Source: a virus. Taken from it: a stretch of 38,841 nt of DNA. A program made the position numbers and the translations under genes. Numbering within the stretch: position 1 is the stretch's first letter; every line of letters starts with the position of its first letter. Where the stretch lies: positions 1 to 38,841 of IMG/VR virus record IMGVR_UViG_3300036913_000020. One strand, written 5' to 3'. Under the pieces are notes generated by a model that was given only the letters and a program-made list of their open reading frames with translations, had not been told where the DNA came from and did not search any database. Below are positions 13,694-22,265 of this stretch, piece after piece.

Positions 13694-16600
13694 CAGAGTA
13701 TCCCCCCTTGCGTCATCAGTTTCACCATGCGACTCCCTCCCCCAGCAACGTCTCGCCCGAGCGCCTCGCCTAGAGCGCGAATGACCGCAGGTCGCACAAG
13801 CTGCTCGACGCCCGGCGCGGCTCCGCGTAGATCCATGTGGACTGTGATGTTCTGGCTGGGACGGTTCGACGATGACGTCAACATAGTCGCCATCGCCGAC
13901 AGTAATTGGTCCCCCATGGCTCCAGTGGACATCAGCCGCTCCGGAGTTCCGATGAGTTCGTTAGCGTCTACAAAAGCGAGTCCGGGCTGCGTGACGCGTC
14001 CGCCTCCGGCGAGATGTTCCACGTGCGCCGCAAGTTCTTCTGGGGACATGCCAACTCCGGACGACCGCGCCGTGGCCATCGCGCCAGAGATCAAGCCGCC
14101 ACCGCCAGTTCCGGCGCCCGATATTGCCTGCTGCTGCGCGGAGCCAAAGGCCGAGCCCATATCCGCGATTGATGCGCCTGCGTCTTTCGCTGCCGGAATG
14201 ATGCCCTTGATCGAGTTGACGAGATCCTGAATACCGGACATCAGCGTTTTGAACTGCGCGGTCATGTCGGCCGAGAACTTCAGCGTCGACAGATCCTTTA
14301 GCTTGTGGCCGGCGGCGTCGGTCAGGTCGCCCTGATCGGCCATCGACTGGAGCATTCCCCGCATCGACTCGGGGATCGTAACGCCCGCCTGCTGGCATTG
14401 CTTCACATAGGCATTCATGTCGCTGGCCATCTTCTTATCGACAGCCACGACATCTGCTCCGCGCGCCGTGAGCGCGCTCCACGATTGCAGCAGGCCTGCC
14501 GCCTGCTGGTCCATGTTCGACTTTGCCCAGCCCGAGCCAAGCTCTTTGGTGGTCAAGCCGTACTTCTTCGCGGCGGCATCAGCGACACCATACGCGGAAT
14601 CCTGATCCGCGATGCCCTTGTTGATCGCGTCAATGCTTTTCAAGAAATTTTCAGGATTGTCTGTATTGAACGCGCCAGACAACTGGTATCCGGCCTCTGC
14701 GGCGCGTTGGGTAAAGATCTCCATTCCGCCGCCGGCCGCGATCGCGTCCTCCTTCTGCTGCTTGAAGGCCGCCGCACCGTCAGCGAGTTTCTGGTTTAGG
14801 TCCGTCTGCGCCTTCGTCCAGTCGGCTTCAGTTTTGGAGGAGTAAAACTCGCTCAGGTCGGTCCCGGCGTTCTTTGCTGCCTCAGCCAACGCGTTGATGC
14901 CGCCTGCCTGCTCCGTGTAGGCATCACGGAGATCGTTGACGTGCTTCTCTTCCGATTGCGCGGAGAGTCCACCGAAGAGTCCGCCGAGCATTCCGAGCCC
15001 GCCGCCGATAATGGCCCCCGGCGCACCGAAGGCAGAGCCGGCCATCGCTCCGCTCACGGCGCCAGAGAGGGCACCCATGCCCGGTCCGGCTTCTTTGCCG
15101 CCTGCGACGATTGACTCGAATGCTCCCAGGCCGGCGGCGCCCTTCTGTGCAGTGGAGGCGTTCTTGTCCTTGAATGTGCTATAGGCGGTAGACGCCTGGT
15201 TCATTTCGGATGACAGCGCTGAAAATCCCTTCGCTGCGGCACTGCCAGCCCCGCCAAGATCTGAGATGATGCCGGACAAACTGCCGGCCATGGAGCCGAA
15301 AGCCTGCATCGACGAAACGCTCTGCTGAACAGCGTGATTGTAGTCAAGATCGGCCTTGGTTGCATCGACCGTGCGATTCTTGAGGTTGATGAGGTTGTCG
15401 GCCTGCGCCTTGGTAATTGCGCCTTGCTTGACTTGATCTTCCGTGGTGCGCTCGAAGGCGGCCTGCTCTCGCTGAAGGGCGCCGACTTGCTGGTCGTAGT
15501 CAGACTTGCTCTTATCCATCGCCGTGGACAACTCGTCACGCGCAGACTGCTGGGCCTCCATGCTCTTGATGGACTGATCCATCATCTCTTTTTCGATCTT
15601 CTTGGCCGCAACGGCGCGCATCGTGGCCACGTACTCGGCGTCGTAGGCGCGCTGGGAGGCTATCTTGGCTTCGTAATCCTGCCGCGCAGCCGCGCCCATG
15701 TTCAGCAGGGCCTCGACAGCCTTGACCTGCGCATCCGTGACTAGATGCGTCGCCTCGTACTCCGCTACCTTGCCCTCTACTTCGCGCTGGACGGCCTCTG
15801 TCGCGGCCGTGTATGGACTCACCAGCGCGGAGGTGGCCGCCGCGAGCTCGTTGTTGATCGCGATGCCTTCCTTGAGGTGCTCCAGGGCGATCTTGTGATC
15901 GTTGGCCTTCTCGGCTGCGGCCTTCTGTGCATTGGCTGCCGCATACAGGTTGCCGGCCATCGCGGAACCCTGGGCCGTCAGCTTGCCTTCGCTGTCGCGC
16001 AGTCCCTCGGTCTGGTTGAAGTTGGCCACCTTCGCGGCGGTCGCCGAATCGACTGCCATGGCCTCTTTGAGATAGCTGCCGTTCACCTGGTCGAGCACGG
16101 GCATCATCTCGGACTGCGCCTTGCCAAGCTCCGCTACAGTCTGGCGATACGCCTTGGTGGTCTTGTCCACCATCGCGACCGAGTCCGAGGCTATCTTCGC
16201 GGAAGCATTCGCTGTCATGGCCGCATTGGCATCGAAGGTTCCTGGGGCGCGCGGTACGAATTCCGCCTGCGGACTGACTCCGAGTGCCACCCCGCCGAAG
16301 GCGTTGTGCTGGATGGCGTAGTTTTGTTCGGCCGACGCCTTGTTGCCCGAAAACAGGGTGTTGTATTGGGCCGCCTTGGGACGCTCGGACACCCATTTGA
16401 CGATTGCGGCAGCCACTTGCAGATCGACGATCAAGTCCTTGAAGAAGCTAGCGATGACCTTGAAGTTGTCCGGCTGGGCCAGGCTGGAAATGGAGCGAGC
16501 CAGGTCGTCCAGGGCCGCCTTGGCTTCTGGTGCCGTTGCGATGCCCACCACAACCGACTGCTCGAAATGCTTCCAGGACAGCCCGAGCATCTCGACGGCC

Positions 16601-17379
16601 TCTTGCGTCGCAGCGGCCTTGTCGATGACGTCTTCGCCCCACACGAGACCATAGTCGTGAGCGCTCTTCTTAAGGTCGTCCATGTTGCCCCGAACAACCT
16701 TCAGGATCTCCATGTTGCGACCGAATAGCTGGAAGGCCAGTTGCGCCTGGCGCGCTGGGTCTGGAATGTCGTGCAGCCCCTTGATGACCGCCTCGAATTC
16801 CTGTTGGGGACTCAGCTTGCGAAGATCATCGAACGACAAACCCATGTTGGCAAAACCAACCTTGACATCATCGCTTCCGGAGGCGATGGCGCGCGTCATC
16901 CTGGTGAGAGCGTCTGTGATTGTCTCCGAACTCATCCCCAGGCGCGCTGCTACTACTTGGTATTCTTGTAGCGTGGTAGTGCCGACTTCGCTTTGAATCG
17001 CCTGGTTTTCTAGGGCGTGGGCGAACTCAGTGAACTTCAGCGTCATGTTTCCAATGAGCAGCCCTGCCGCTACCACCGCTCCTATTCCGGCTGCTGCCGC
17101 AACGCCCCATGGACCTAGCGCCTGAAGCGCTTTTCCGACAATGCCGAGCTGTCCAGCGAACTCGTCGCATTTGCCCTGGACGACGCCTACCGCTTTGCCT
17201 AAAGCGTCGTGTGCGCCAGCCGCGTCCTTCGCTTGCTTTTCTGCGCCGCCCAAAGCGTCGGCTAGGGCCTTGCTCTGCTGCGCCAGGACCTGAAACATTG
17301 GCCCGGCAGTCTTCAGCGTGGCGCTGAAATCGTCCCTTACGCGCAGGATGGCTTCGACAGTGCCAGCGTCAAGAGTCAA
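13693..17379 (-). CDS. Tail tape measure protein (1228 aa)
   Basis: Length, position after the G/GT pair, a Gly/Ala-rich hydrophobic region (AGIGAVVAAGLLIG, and a second set near residues 790-860 including GAMAGSAFGAPGAIIGG), and long alpha-helical stretches identify the tape measure. It sets tail length and assists DNA passage. Using about 1.5 angstrom per residue, a tail near 180 nm would follow; this is inference. The start is TTG at 17379, with AGAGG seven bases upstream, overlapping the GT stop by 11 bases. Confidence 0.9.
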   Translation of the reverse strand: MTLDAGTVEAILRVRDDFSATLKTAGPMFQVLAQQSKALADALGGAEKQAKDAAGAHDALGKAVGVVQGKCDEFAGQLGIVGKALQALGPWGVAAAAGIGAVVAAGLLIGNMTLKFTEFAHALENQAIQSEVGTTTLQEYQVVAARLGMSSETITDALTRMTRAIASGSDDVKVGFANMGLSFDDLRKLSPQQEFEAVIKGLHDIPDPARQAQLAFQLFGRNMEILKVVRGNMDDLKKSAHDYGLVWGEDVIDKAAATQEAVEMLGLSWKHFEQSVVVGIATAPEAKAALDDLARSISSLAQPDNFKVIASFFKDLIVDLQVAAAIVKWVSERPKAAQYNTLFSGNKASAEQNYAIQHNAFGGVALGVSPQAEFVPRAPGTFDANAAMTANASAKIASDSVAMVDKTTKAYRQTVAELGKAQSEMMPVLDQVNGSYLKEAMAVDSATAAKVANFNQTEGLRDSEGKLTAQGSAMAGNLYAAANAQKAAAEKANDHKIALEHLKEGIAINNELAAATSALVSPYTAATEAVQREVEGKVAEYEATHLVTDAQVKAVEALLNMGAAARQDYEAKIASQRAYDAEYVATMRAVAAKKIEKEMMDQSIKSMEAQQSARDELSTAMDKSKSDYDQQVGALQREQAAFERTTEDQVKQGAITKAQADNLINLKNRTVDATKADLDYNHAVQQSVSSMQAFGSMAGSLSGIISDLGGAGSAAAKGFSALSSEMNQASTAYSTFKDKNASTAQKGAAGLGAFESIVAGGKEAGPGMGALSGAVSGAMAGSAFGAPGAIIGGGLGMLGGLFGGLSAQSEEKHVNDLRDAYTEQAGGINALAEAAKNAGTDLSEFYSSKTEADWTKAQTDLNQKLADGAAAFKQQKEDAIAAGGGMEIFTQRAAEAGYQLSGAFNTDNPENFLKSIDAINKGIADQDSAYGVADAAAKKYGLTTKELGSGWAKSNMDQQAAGLLQSWSALTARGADVVAVDKKMASDMNAYVKQCQQAGVTIPESMRGMLQSMADQGDLTDAAGHKLKDLSTLKFSADMTAQFKTLMSGIQDLVNSIKGIIPAAKDAGASIADMGSAFGSAQQQAISGAGTGGGGLISGAMATARSSGVGMSPEELAAHVEHLAGGGRVTQPGLAFVDANELIGTPERLMSTGAMGDQLLSAMATMLTSSSNRPSQNITVHMDLRGAAPGVEQLVRPAVIRALGEALGRDVAGGGSRMVKLMTQGGIL

Positions 17380-18111
17380 GGAGTTCCTCTTGTGCCCGCC
17401 TGAAGTCCTCGCCCTTGACGAGATCCATCATGCGGCTGCCTTCCCAGCCCTTGAGGATGTTGGGATCGTTGCGCTGGTAGGCGAAGTATGCTTCTCCGAA
17501 GCGGATCGCCCAGAGACACTCAACCGCCAAGTCTTCGGGATCGTTGTCGAGGTCGTGCGCCACGATGGTCGGGCGCAGTCCGAACGTTTGGGCGATGCTG
17601 GCGATGAGCCAGACGCGGCGCACATGAGGATCAATCTTGGAGTCTGGCTCATTGGGGTCCTCTGCCAGCAGACTGTAGTACGCCGCTACCCTTTTCCCTC
17701 TTCCACCGCCTGCGCGGGGGCGTCGATCGGCCCGCAGGACAGGTCGACGATGTGCTCGTGGAGCGTCTTGGCGGTAGTTGCGTCCAGGTCTCCGATTAGA
17801 TCCGGAGTCGGCGCCGGCTCGATGTCCCAACTAACGATACCGGCCTGCAACACCGCGTCCACGTCATAGGCCGCGTAGCGCGATGCGCGCTGCTGGTCCG
17901 GCGTCGGCGCCTTCTGTACTTCCGGGTTGGCCTGTTGCGCCGAATCAAAAAACGCCTTCCCGCCAGCCGACACGAACCGCGCAAACTCGATTTGTCGGGC
18001 CTCGTTCGCCTTCGCGAGCGACTTGCGCGAGAGCTTGCGGATCGTCACATTGACCTGCTGCCCGTCATCGCCAACAACCTGGACAACTTCCGTCACCTTG
18101 CCTGCGAACAT
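17369..18111 (-). CDS. Tail assembly chaperone GT fusion, made by -1 frameshift (247 aa)
   Basis: The frame of the G-like protein carries the heptamer GGGAAAA at 17698-17692 in the phase G_GGA_AAA, two codons before its TAG. A slip of one base back joins 140 G residues to 107 residues beginning RVAAYYSLLAEDPNEPDSKI. The second part has no good start of its own: the reading frame runs through the G gene and lacks an ATG with a ribosome site. This matches the lambda G/GT arrangement, where the fusion recruits tail tube and tape measure. Confidence 0.8.
17686..18111 (-). CDS. Tail assembly chaperone G-like protein (141 aa)
   Basis: It lies between the tail tube and tape measure genes, the position of gpG. 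N-terminal strands (MFAGKVTEVVQVVGDDG; VNVTIRKLSRKSLAKANEAR) are followed by a helical region, and the end VEEGKG overlaps the slippery site. ATG at 18111 has GAGGAG six bases upstream. Most ribosomes should stop at TAG 17688-17686 and make this form; a minority would make the fusion. Confidence 0.8.
   Translation of the reverse strand: MFAGKVTEVVQVVGDDGQQVNVTIRKLSRKSLAKANEARQIEFARFVSAGGKAFFDSAQQANPEVQKAPTPDQQRASRYAAYDVDAVLQAGIVSWDIEPAPTPDLIGDLDATTAKTLHEHIVDLSCGPIDAPAQAVEEGKG
17692..17698 (-). promoter_or_regulatory. -1 ribosomal frameshift heptamer
   Basis: Minus-strand GGGAAAA in zero-frame phase G_GGA_AAA is a canonical X_XXY_YYZ slippery site; lambda uses GGGAAAG. The zero-frame stop TAG follows after one codon. 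Confidence 0.8.
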
Positions 18112-18195
18112 CTGGGCTCCTCTATTGGCGAGGCGCGAGCCTCGCGAGTCTGTGTCTTGAGCGGCCCCGATGCCATCACCGGGGCCGTACGCCTA

Positions 18196-18630
18196 CTAGC
18201 TCCAGGTCACCGTTCCGGGATAGGCCGGCGTGAGCGTGGCCTTGTACGTCGAGAGCTTGCCGACCGTTCCGGTCACTTCGTAGTCCTGGACCCAGACAGT
18301 CGTGGTCGCGGTCTTCGAGTTGCCATACACCACAACTAGATTGCGTGGCGTCCCGGTCGGACTGTAGTCCGGAGAAGACAGCACCGCATGCGGCCCGGTG
18401 TTCGCCGTGTCGTCGAAGAATCCGCCGATCGGGATGTCTTTCAGCGAACGCACCCCGGCCGGAAGTTTCCAGGTCCAGCTATCGCCGAACGCCGTCGCCT
18501 CTTCCATTGCCGACGCGATGGCCACCGCGATTGAACCGGTGATGTGGTGCTGGATAGCGCGACCAGTTCCGCCTGGCGCGTCGTCCAGGGTAAAAGTGAC
18601 TTCTGCTGACCCATGCTTGCCCGTTGCCAT
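18196..18630 (-). CDS. Tail tube-like protein, short form (144 aa)
   Basis: It shares an evident pattern with the adjacent 329-residue protein: AMEEATAFGDSWTWKLPAGV and IPIGGFFDDTA here, AMEDTHGLGDSATYKTPVGV and TQQGAFFDDSA there. This pattern suits a tail tube or tail tube-associated fold. The segment 18299-18381 is copied almost exactly into a ParB-like gene. ATG at 18630 follows the partner's stop by nine bases. Confidence 0.65.
   Translation of the reverse strand: MATGKHGSAEVTFTLDDAPGGTGRAIQHHITGSIAVAIASAMEEATAFGDSWTWKLPAGVRSLKDIPIGGFFDDTANTGPHAVLSSPDYSPTGTPRNLVVVYGNSKTATTTVWVQDYEVTGTVGKLSTYKATLTPAYPGTVTWS
18299..18381 (-). repeat. Source-like copy of the 83-bp tail-gene segment
   Basis: Matches 1218-1300 at 82 of 83 positions. 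Because the encoded strands (VLSSPDYSPTGTPRNLVVVY) fit smoothly within the tail protein, while the other copy interrupts a tandem repeat, this is the likely source. Confidence 0.9.
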
Positions 18631-18639
18631 ACGAACCCC

Positions 18640-19629
18640 CTAGCTGCGGGCCAAGCCCGCGAAGAACGTAATTGATTGACCCGACCCTGCGCCCTCGAAC
18701 AGCCACGACACCGCCAAGTAGCGATCCACGGCTCCGACGATGGCCACGCGCTGCGCCGTATTCGCCAGCGTCACGGCCGAGAATGCTCCAAGATCGCTCC
18801 AGATGGAATGGTCGGCGCTCTCGCGTATTGTGATGAGGCAGTCTGTGTAGCCTCCAAGCGCAAGTCCGGTCACCTGAAGATAAGCATGTCCGCCATTCGA
18901 GGTCTGCGCGCGCGTGAATGTTCCACCTGTGCCGCCCACGGTCACGTTGACCGGGATGCTAAACGTCGTGGTCGATATCACCGTGGCCGTCTGCTCGCCG
19001 TTGATACTCGGCGTTGACCCGCTATGCCCGGCAATGACTACGGTGTCTCCGCTTGTCAGGCCGTGCTGGCAAGAACAGGTGATGATCGACGGACTCGCGA
19101 CGCTTGACGACGTGATGGGCACAGCGCGCGTTGCCGCTATTGCCGAGTTGTCCACATACGACACCTGCGTGTTCCCACTGGCCACCGTCTCGGCGCCGAG
19201 CGGATGCAAAACGACTCCGTCGTCAAGTTGCCCCTTGACCGACAAGCTGAGATTGGACTTGCTCAGCTTGCCGATGTTGGCCAGGACATCGTAGCCCTCC
19301 GCGAACACGCCCTCGACGCCGTAGAACAAAGCGCCGCTCGTGTTGCCCGCCAGACCGGCACAGACAACGCGCGCCGTCGTCGTGGGTCCATCGGTGGCAC
19401 CAGAGAACTGCGCGTGAATCAATCCAGCCGAATCATCGAAGAAGGCCCCTTGCTGTGTAACTTCAACGGTGCGCACGCCGACGGGCGTCTTGTAGGTCGC
19501 GGAGTCACCCAGCCCGTGCGTGTCTTCCATTGCTGAGCTGACCTTGCGAGTCATCGACTGGAACTTAGATGAGAGCAGGTTGTATCCATCCACGAGATAC
19601 AACGCACTCGGAGAGCCGTATTTGGCCAT
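18640..19629 (-). CDS. Tail tube-like protein with C-terminal beta domain (329 aa)
   Basis: Residues 1-150 resemble the short tail tube-like protein. Residues about 175-240 (HGLTSGDTVVIAGHSGSTPS; TFSIPVNVTVGGTGGTF) have a pattern known from extra beta domains on phage tail proteins, often compared with the FCCH domain of E1 enzymes. The remainder (YLQVTGLALGGYTDCLITIR) forms another beta module. It may be the main tube protein with surface decoration, or a decorated minor form mixed with its short paralogue. Confidence 0.65.
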   Translation of the reverse strand: MAKYGSPSALYLVDGYNLLSSKFQSMTRKVSSAMEDTHGLGDSATYKTPVGVRTVEVTQQGAFFDDSAGLIHAQFSGATDGPTTTARVVCAGLAGNTSGALFYGVEGVFAEGYDVLANIGKLSKSNLSLSVKGQLDDGVVLHPLGAETVASGNTQVSYVDNSAIAATRAVPITSSSVASPSIITCSCQHGLTSGDTVVIAGHSGSTPSINGEQTATVISTTTFSIPVNVTVGGTGGTFTRAQTSNGGHAYLQVTGLALGGYTDCLITIRESADHSIWSDLGAFSAVTLANTAQRVAIVGAVDRYLAVSWLFEGAGSGQSITFFAGLARS

Positions 19630-19630
19630 G

Positions 19631-19846
19631 CTACTCCTCGCTCTCTGCCGTCTTGGGCTCAGCCTTGCGGGCGAACCGCTTCAACGGCGCTTCAACGAAC
19701 ACAGGCGCTACGCGCTTCACTACGCCCTTGAGTTCTAGGTGCTCGACAGCCTCGGCGGGCACGCGCTCGCACGTCTCGCCCTCTGCCGCGAGCACGCCCC
19801 CCTCTCTGTCGTACACCGGCTTGACAGCCACGTGTGCCTTGCTCAT
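19631..19846 (-). CDS. Hypothetical small protein (71 aa)
   Basis: MSKAHVAVKPVYDREGGVLA begins a compact protein with the segment VEHLELKGVVKRVAPVFVE and a charged tail (RKAEPKTAESEE). The ATG at 19846 overlaps the upstream stop as ATGA. Similar proteins occur beside tail tube genes, but no function can be given. Confidence 0.55.
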   Translation of the reverse strand: MSKAHVAVKPVYDREGGVLAAEGETCERVPAEAVEHLELKGVVKRVAPVFVEAPLKRFARKAEPKTAESEE

Positions 19847-20091
19847 ATCGTTGTCTCCCCGACGAAGTGGTGGCCACAGGCTCCACATAGCACCTTGGCG
19901 CCTTCGCCAAAACCGGTCCCCACAATGCGCATTGCGTGTGGCGCATGGCACTGTGGACAATCCGCGTTCTTGCGCATCACGCGTCCGCTACCGTCAACCA
20001 GCCGCGCCGCATTGAAGGCGCCCGCCGGCTTCTCTTCGTGCATCGGAGTCATCCTTTCGGGTGGCACATGGCCTACGCTGAATTGCGTCAT
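19843..20091 (-). CDS. Small zinc-ribbon protein in tail cluster (82 aa)
   Basis: CPQCHAPHAMRIVG near residue 50 and CGACGHHFVGETTI at the end give a zinc ribbon. ATG at 20091 overlaps the stop of the tail terminator-like gene as ATGA; ATGs at 20052 and 20043 are less likely starts. A zinc protein within the tail-completion cluster is unusual. Confidence 0.6.
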   Translation of the reverse strand: MTQFSVGHVPPERMTPMHEEKPAGAFNAARLVDGSGRVMRKNADCPQCHAPHAMRIVGTGFGEGAKVLCGACGHHFVGETTI

Positions 20092-20516
20092 GGGGTGGCC
20101 ACCGATGGCGACTTGACAAGGCGCGCGTTCACGACTACGTACACGCGCTGCTGCTCGTCGAGCTTGAGATGAAACGGCGGGATGACTTGCGACTCGTAGT
20201 AGATCGAGGTCGTCTTGGCCACTGTGTCTGCGAGCGTGACGTTCTGGAGAGCAAAGAGCGCTTGATAGACAGAGTCCGCCGTGGAGTTCGGTGTCTTCCA
20301 ATCCCGCGAGGCGCCACGACACGTCACCTGGACACTGGCGTGCTCGCGAAAGATGGAGGTCGAGCCGAAGAAGCCTTCCGCCGAGCCGCCTGGCGTCTCG
20401 TGAATGCGCATGGCTGCATCTGGCGTCTCGGGAATCTCTTCTTTCCAGATATCTACGCCCACGGTGCCGATGCCGTAGGTCTGGAGGTAGGCCGCGAGTT
20501 CGTCCAGCATGGCCAT
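20088..20516 (-). CDS. Tail terminator-like protein (142 aa)
   Basis: MAMLDELAAYLQTYGIGTVG followed by strands and a conserved-looking DSVYQALFALQN segment resembles short siphophage minor-capsid/tail-terminator proteins (DUF3168-type position and form). It lies between the HK97 gp10-like gene and the tail tube genes. Start by TAATG overlap at 20516. Confidence 0.6.
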   Translation of the reverse strand: MAMLDELAAYLQTYGIGTVGVDIWKEEIPETPDAAMRIHETPGGSAEGFFGSTSIFREHASVQVTCRGASRDWKTPNSTADSVYQALFALQNVTLADTVAKTTSIYYESQVIPPFHLKLDEQQRVYVVVNARLVKSPSVATP

Positions 20517-20926
20517 TAGCCGAGCCCCTTTTTCAGATCGAGACGCGCCGCTACGCGCTCGCCGAATGTTGCCTGGGCCGCATTGATCGGGATTTCGAGA
20601 TACTTAGCGTGTCCGACCTCGTGATGCGCGGCAGTATCCTCGTGGACGAACACCGCATAGCCGGCGCCCTCGGGAGACTTGGCCGTAGGTCCACCAACCG
20701 TGATCTTGACTTCCACCGCGCCGTCCTCGGTAACGCGTGGCTGCGTTATGTCGGTAGAGCCCTGCAAGATGCCGTGGCGCACAGGCGTCCCATCCTCGCT
20801 CTGCGCCTTGACGATGAGCCCCTCTTCGTAGATGGCTTCACCAAGTCCTAGCGGGACATACTGCCCGAGAGCGGCAAGCCTGGCCACGAGTGCGTCTGCG
20901 CCCTTTAGGCTCTCGTTATCCATCAT
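20516..20926 (-). CDS. HK97 gp10-like neck protein (136 aa)
   Basis: The pattern MDNESLKGADALVARLAALG, EAIYEEGLIVKAQSEDGTPV, then EGAGYAVFVHEDTAAHHEVG and a C-terminal helix fits HK97 gp10-like head-tail joining proteins: an amphipathic helix, the aligned tyrosine/Val-rich strand and AARL end. Either of two adjacent ATGs (20926, 20923) could start. Confidence 0.7.
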   Translation of the reverse strand: MMDNESLKGADALVARLAALGQYVPLGLGEAIYEEGLIVKAQSEDGTPVRHGILQGSTDITQPRVTEDGAVEVKITVGGPTAKSPEGAGYAVFVHEDTAAHHEVGHAKYLEIPINAAQATFGERVAARLDLKKGLG

Positions 20927-21318
20927 CCGAGGGCCACCCGCACCATGTACGGCGCATTGGTCGAAGGATCAACGGCACCTTCAACGTTGAGCACATGTCC
21001 CATCCAGCCGTTCGGTAGCGTGATCGTGTCGCGCGGGTCGATCGGCTCTTTTCTTCCGGTCGCCCCATTGGCGGGGATTGGTTGAATGAATACGACCTCC
21101 GCCACCTGGTCCACGACGCGCCCCGTGTCTGTCGTAATCCTGCGCTGGCGCCATTGAACGACGGCCCGATACGACGTGCTCGCAAACGTCGGCGTCACGT
21201 AGCCATCGCTTGAATTGGACACCCATGCGTTATGTGTCACGGTCGCCTGTAGCGATTGCGTGACCGCCCCCACGATGGATACCGTTTGGCGAACCAGCGA
21301 ATCAAGCCCAGCAGTCAT
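20923..21318 (-). CDS. Head closure-like protein (131 aa)
   Basis: Beta-rich sequence (RQTVSIVGAVTQSLQATVTH; YRAVVQWRQRRITTDTGRVV; DTITLPNGWMGHVL) fits a small head-closure barrel, and its place between the connector and gp10-like genes agrees. ATG at 21318 overlaps the previous stop as ATGA; an in-frame start at 21372 is inside that gene and has poor support. Confidence 0.65.
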   Translation of the reverse strand: MTAGLDSLVRQTVSIVGAVTQSLQATVTHNAWVSNSSDGYVTPTFASTSYRAVVQWRQRRITTDTGRVVDQVAEVVFIQPIPANGATGRKEPIDPRDTITLPNGWMGHVLNVEGAVDPSTNAPYMVRVALG

Positions 21319-21842
21319 CCGCGTGTCACCTGGGCAACAGCAAAGCCCTGCCCGCGCAGGCGTCCCCACCACGATGGAATCATGTTGGCTACCGCGTCCG
21401 GTATGATCGGATTGCTGATCGGGTCCTTGAAGCGGAGCTGCGCAGCGCCATACACCAACATGTAATCAATGTTGTAGCGCTTCGGCAGGAAGTCCCGCGT
21501 GCGGTCGTCGGTCATGAGAAACCCTGCCAGTTCAAACTGTGCCCACTTGAGCTGATCCGGCATCTGGTAGGGCTGGATCGGAGTCCACATGTTCCACGAG
21601 ATCATGCCACAGCGCGGCCAGTGCAGGGCCTGAGTCTGCGTCGTCTGCCAGTTCATCCAATCGTAGTATTGGCCCAACATGCGACAGGCCATCAGGAGCG
21701 CCTTGTTCTTGAGGTCGTCGCTGCCCGTCCATTCTGTAAACGCCACGCGCCCGGCAAAGTAGGTCTCCGCCTCCGCCAGTGTTCCATAGGTATTGCTGCT
21801 GGACCCGGCGATTGTTGCGTCGAGCGTGGGCGTACTGGGCAT
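21315..21842 (-). CDS. Head-tail connector-like protein (175 aa)
   Basis: AEAETYFAGRVAFTEWTGSD, KALLMACRMLGQYYDWMNWQ and later QLKWAQFELAGFLM correspond to the helix pattern of small phage connector proteins, some of which are annotated as DnaT-like. ATG at 21842. It is next to head closure and gp10-like genes, in the expected order, but portal itself is missing upstream. Confidence 0.7.
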   Translation of the reverse strand: MPSTPTLDATIAGSSSNTYGTLAEAETYFAGRVAFTEWTGSDDLKNKALLMACRMLGQYYDWMNWQTTQTQALHWPRCGMISWNMWTPIQPYQMPDQLKWAQFELAGFLMTDDRTRDFLPKRYNIDYMLVYGAAQLRFKDPISNPIIPDAVANMIPSWWGRLRGQGFAVAQVTRG

Positions 21843-21845
21843 TCC

Positions 21846-22025
21846 CTAGTGCTTCCTGCCGTCCGCTGCCCACTTGGCCATTTGATACGCGCCGTATTTC
21901 TTGATGCCCACTGCGGCGGCGACTGCTGCCGGATTGGCCGCGCCACTCTTCGCCGCCGCTCGTTTGATCGCGGCAAAGTTCTTGCCACTACCGAGCGCCG
22001 CGCCAGCGCTACCCTTCTTTGCCAT
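21846..22025 (-). CDS. Small Lys/Ala-rich basic protein (59 aa)
   Basis: MAKKGSAGAALGSGKNFAAI and KRAAAKSGAANPAAVAAAVG are basic and helix-prone. ATG at 22025 overlaps the stop of the 36-residue ORF as TGATG. Size and charge suit a DNA-binding or capsid-associated peptide; no family. Confidence 0.55.
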   Translation of the reverse strand: MAKKGSAGAALGSGKNFAAIKRAAAKSGAANPAAVAAAVGIKKYGAYQMAKWAADGRKH

Positions 22026-22135
22026 CACTTCTTCCCCTTTCGCGGATTCCCGCGTGCGTCGTTGGGATGACTCTTGTCCCTTCCACCGCCCTTGACAAAC
22101 GGCGCCGCCTTCTTACCGCCAAAAGTCTTGGCCAT
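22025..22135 (-). CDS. Small basic peptide (36 aa)
   Basis: MAKTFGGKKAAPFVKGGGRD ends NPRKGKK. ATG at 22135 overlaps the stop of the upstream 40-residue ORF as TGATG. Strong positive charge, glycine-rich and likely disordered. The strict frame-to-frame coupling with both neighbours is the main support. Confidence 0.5.
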   Translation of the reverse strand: MAKTFGGKKAAPFVKGGGRDKSHPNDARGNPRKGKK

Positions 22136-22257
22136 CACTTGCCTCGCTTCATTTTCTTCGCGGTCGCCCGCGCAACAGCCCAAGGATTGTCAACCTTGCC
22201 AGTGCGTGCGATCGCCTTCTCGATTTGCTTCACCTTGGAACAGCCAGCCTTGCCCAC
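22135..22257 (-). CDS. Small basic protein with GTG start (40 aa)
   Basis: The GTG at 22257 has AGAAGG five bases upstream. The product contains CSKVKQIEKAIARTGKVDNP and AVARATAKKMKRGK. A short amphipathic helix, then a GKVDNP(W) turn and a basic helix are visible. It is the first of three overlapped basic proteins between the secreted-looking genes and the connector gene. Confidence 0.55.
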   Translation of the reverse strand: MGKAGCSKVKQIEKAIARTGKVDNPWAVARATAKKMKRGK

Positions 22258-22265
22258 ATTGCCTT

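Noticed and set aside
15536-16396. 286-residue minus-strand ORF within the tape measure gene
   Set aside because: A shifted-frame shadow of the tape measure gene with Arg/Gly-rich low-complexity composition.
15745-16728. 327-residue plus-strand ORF and other long plus-strand ORFs (for example 12563-13336 and 9840-10475)
   Set aside because: They lie opposite well-supported tail genes, whose GC-rich codons leave the opposite frames open. No motif was recognised.
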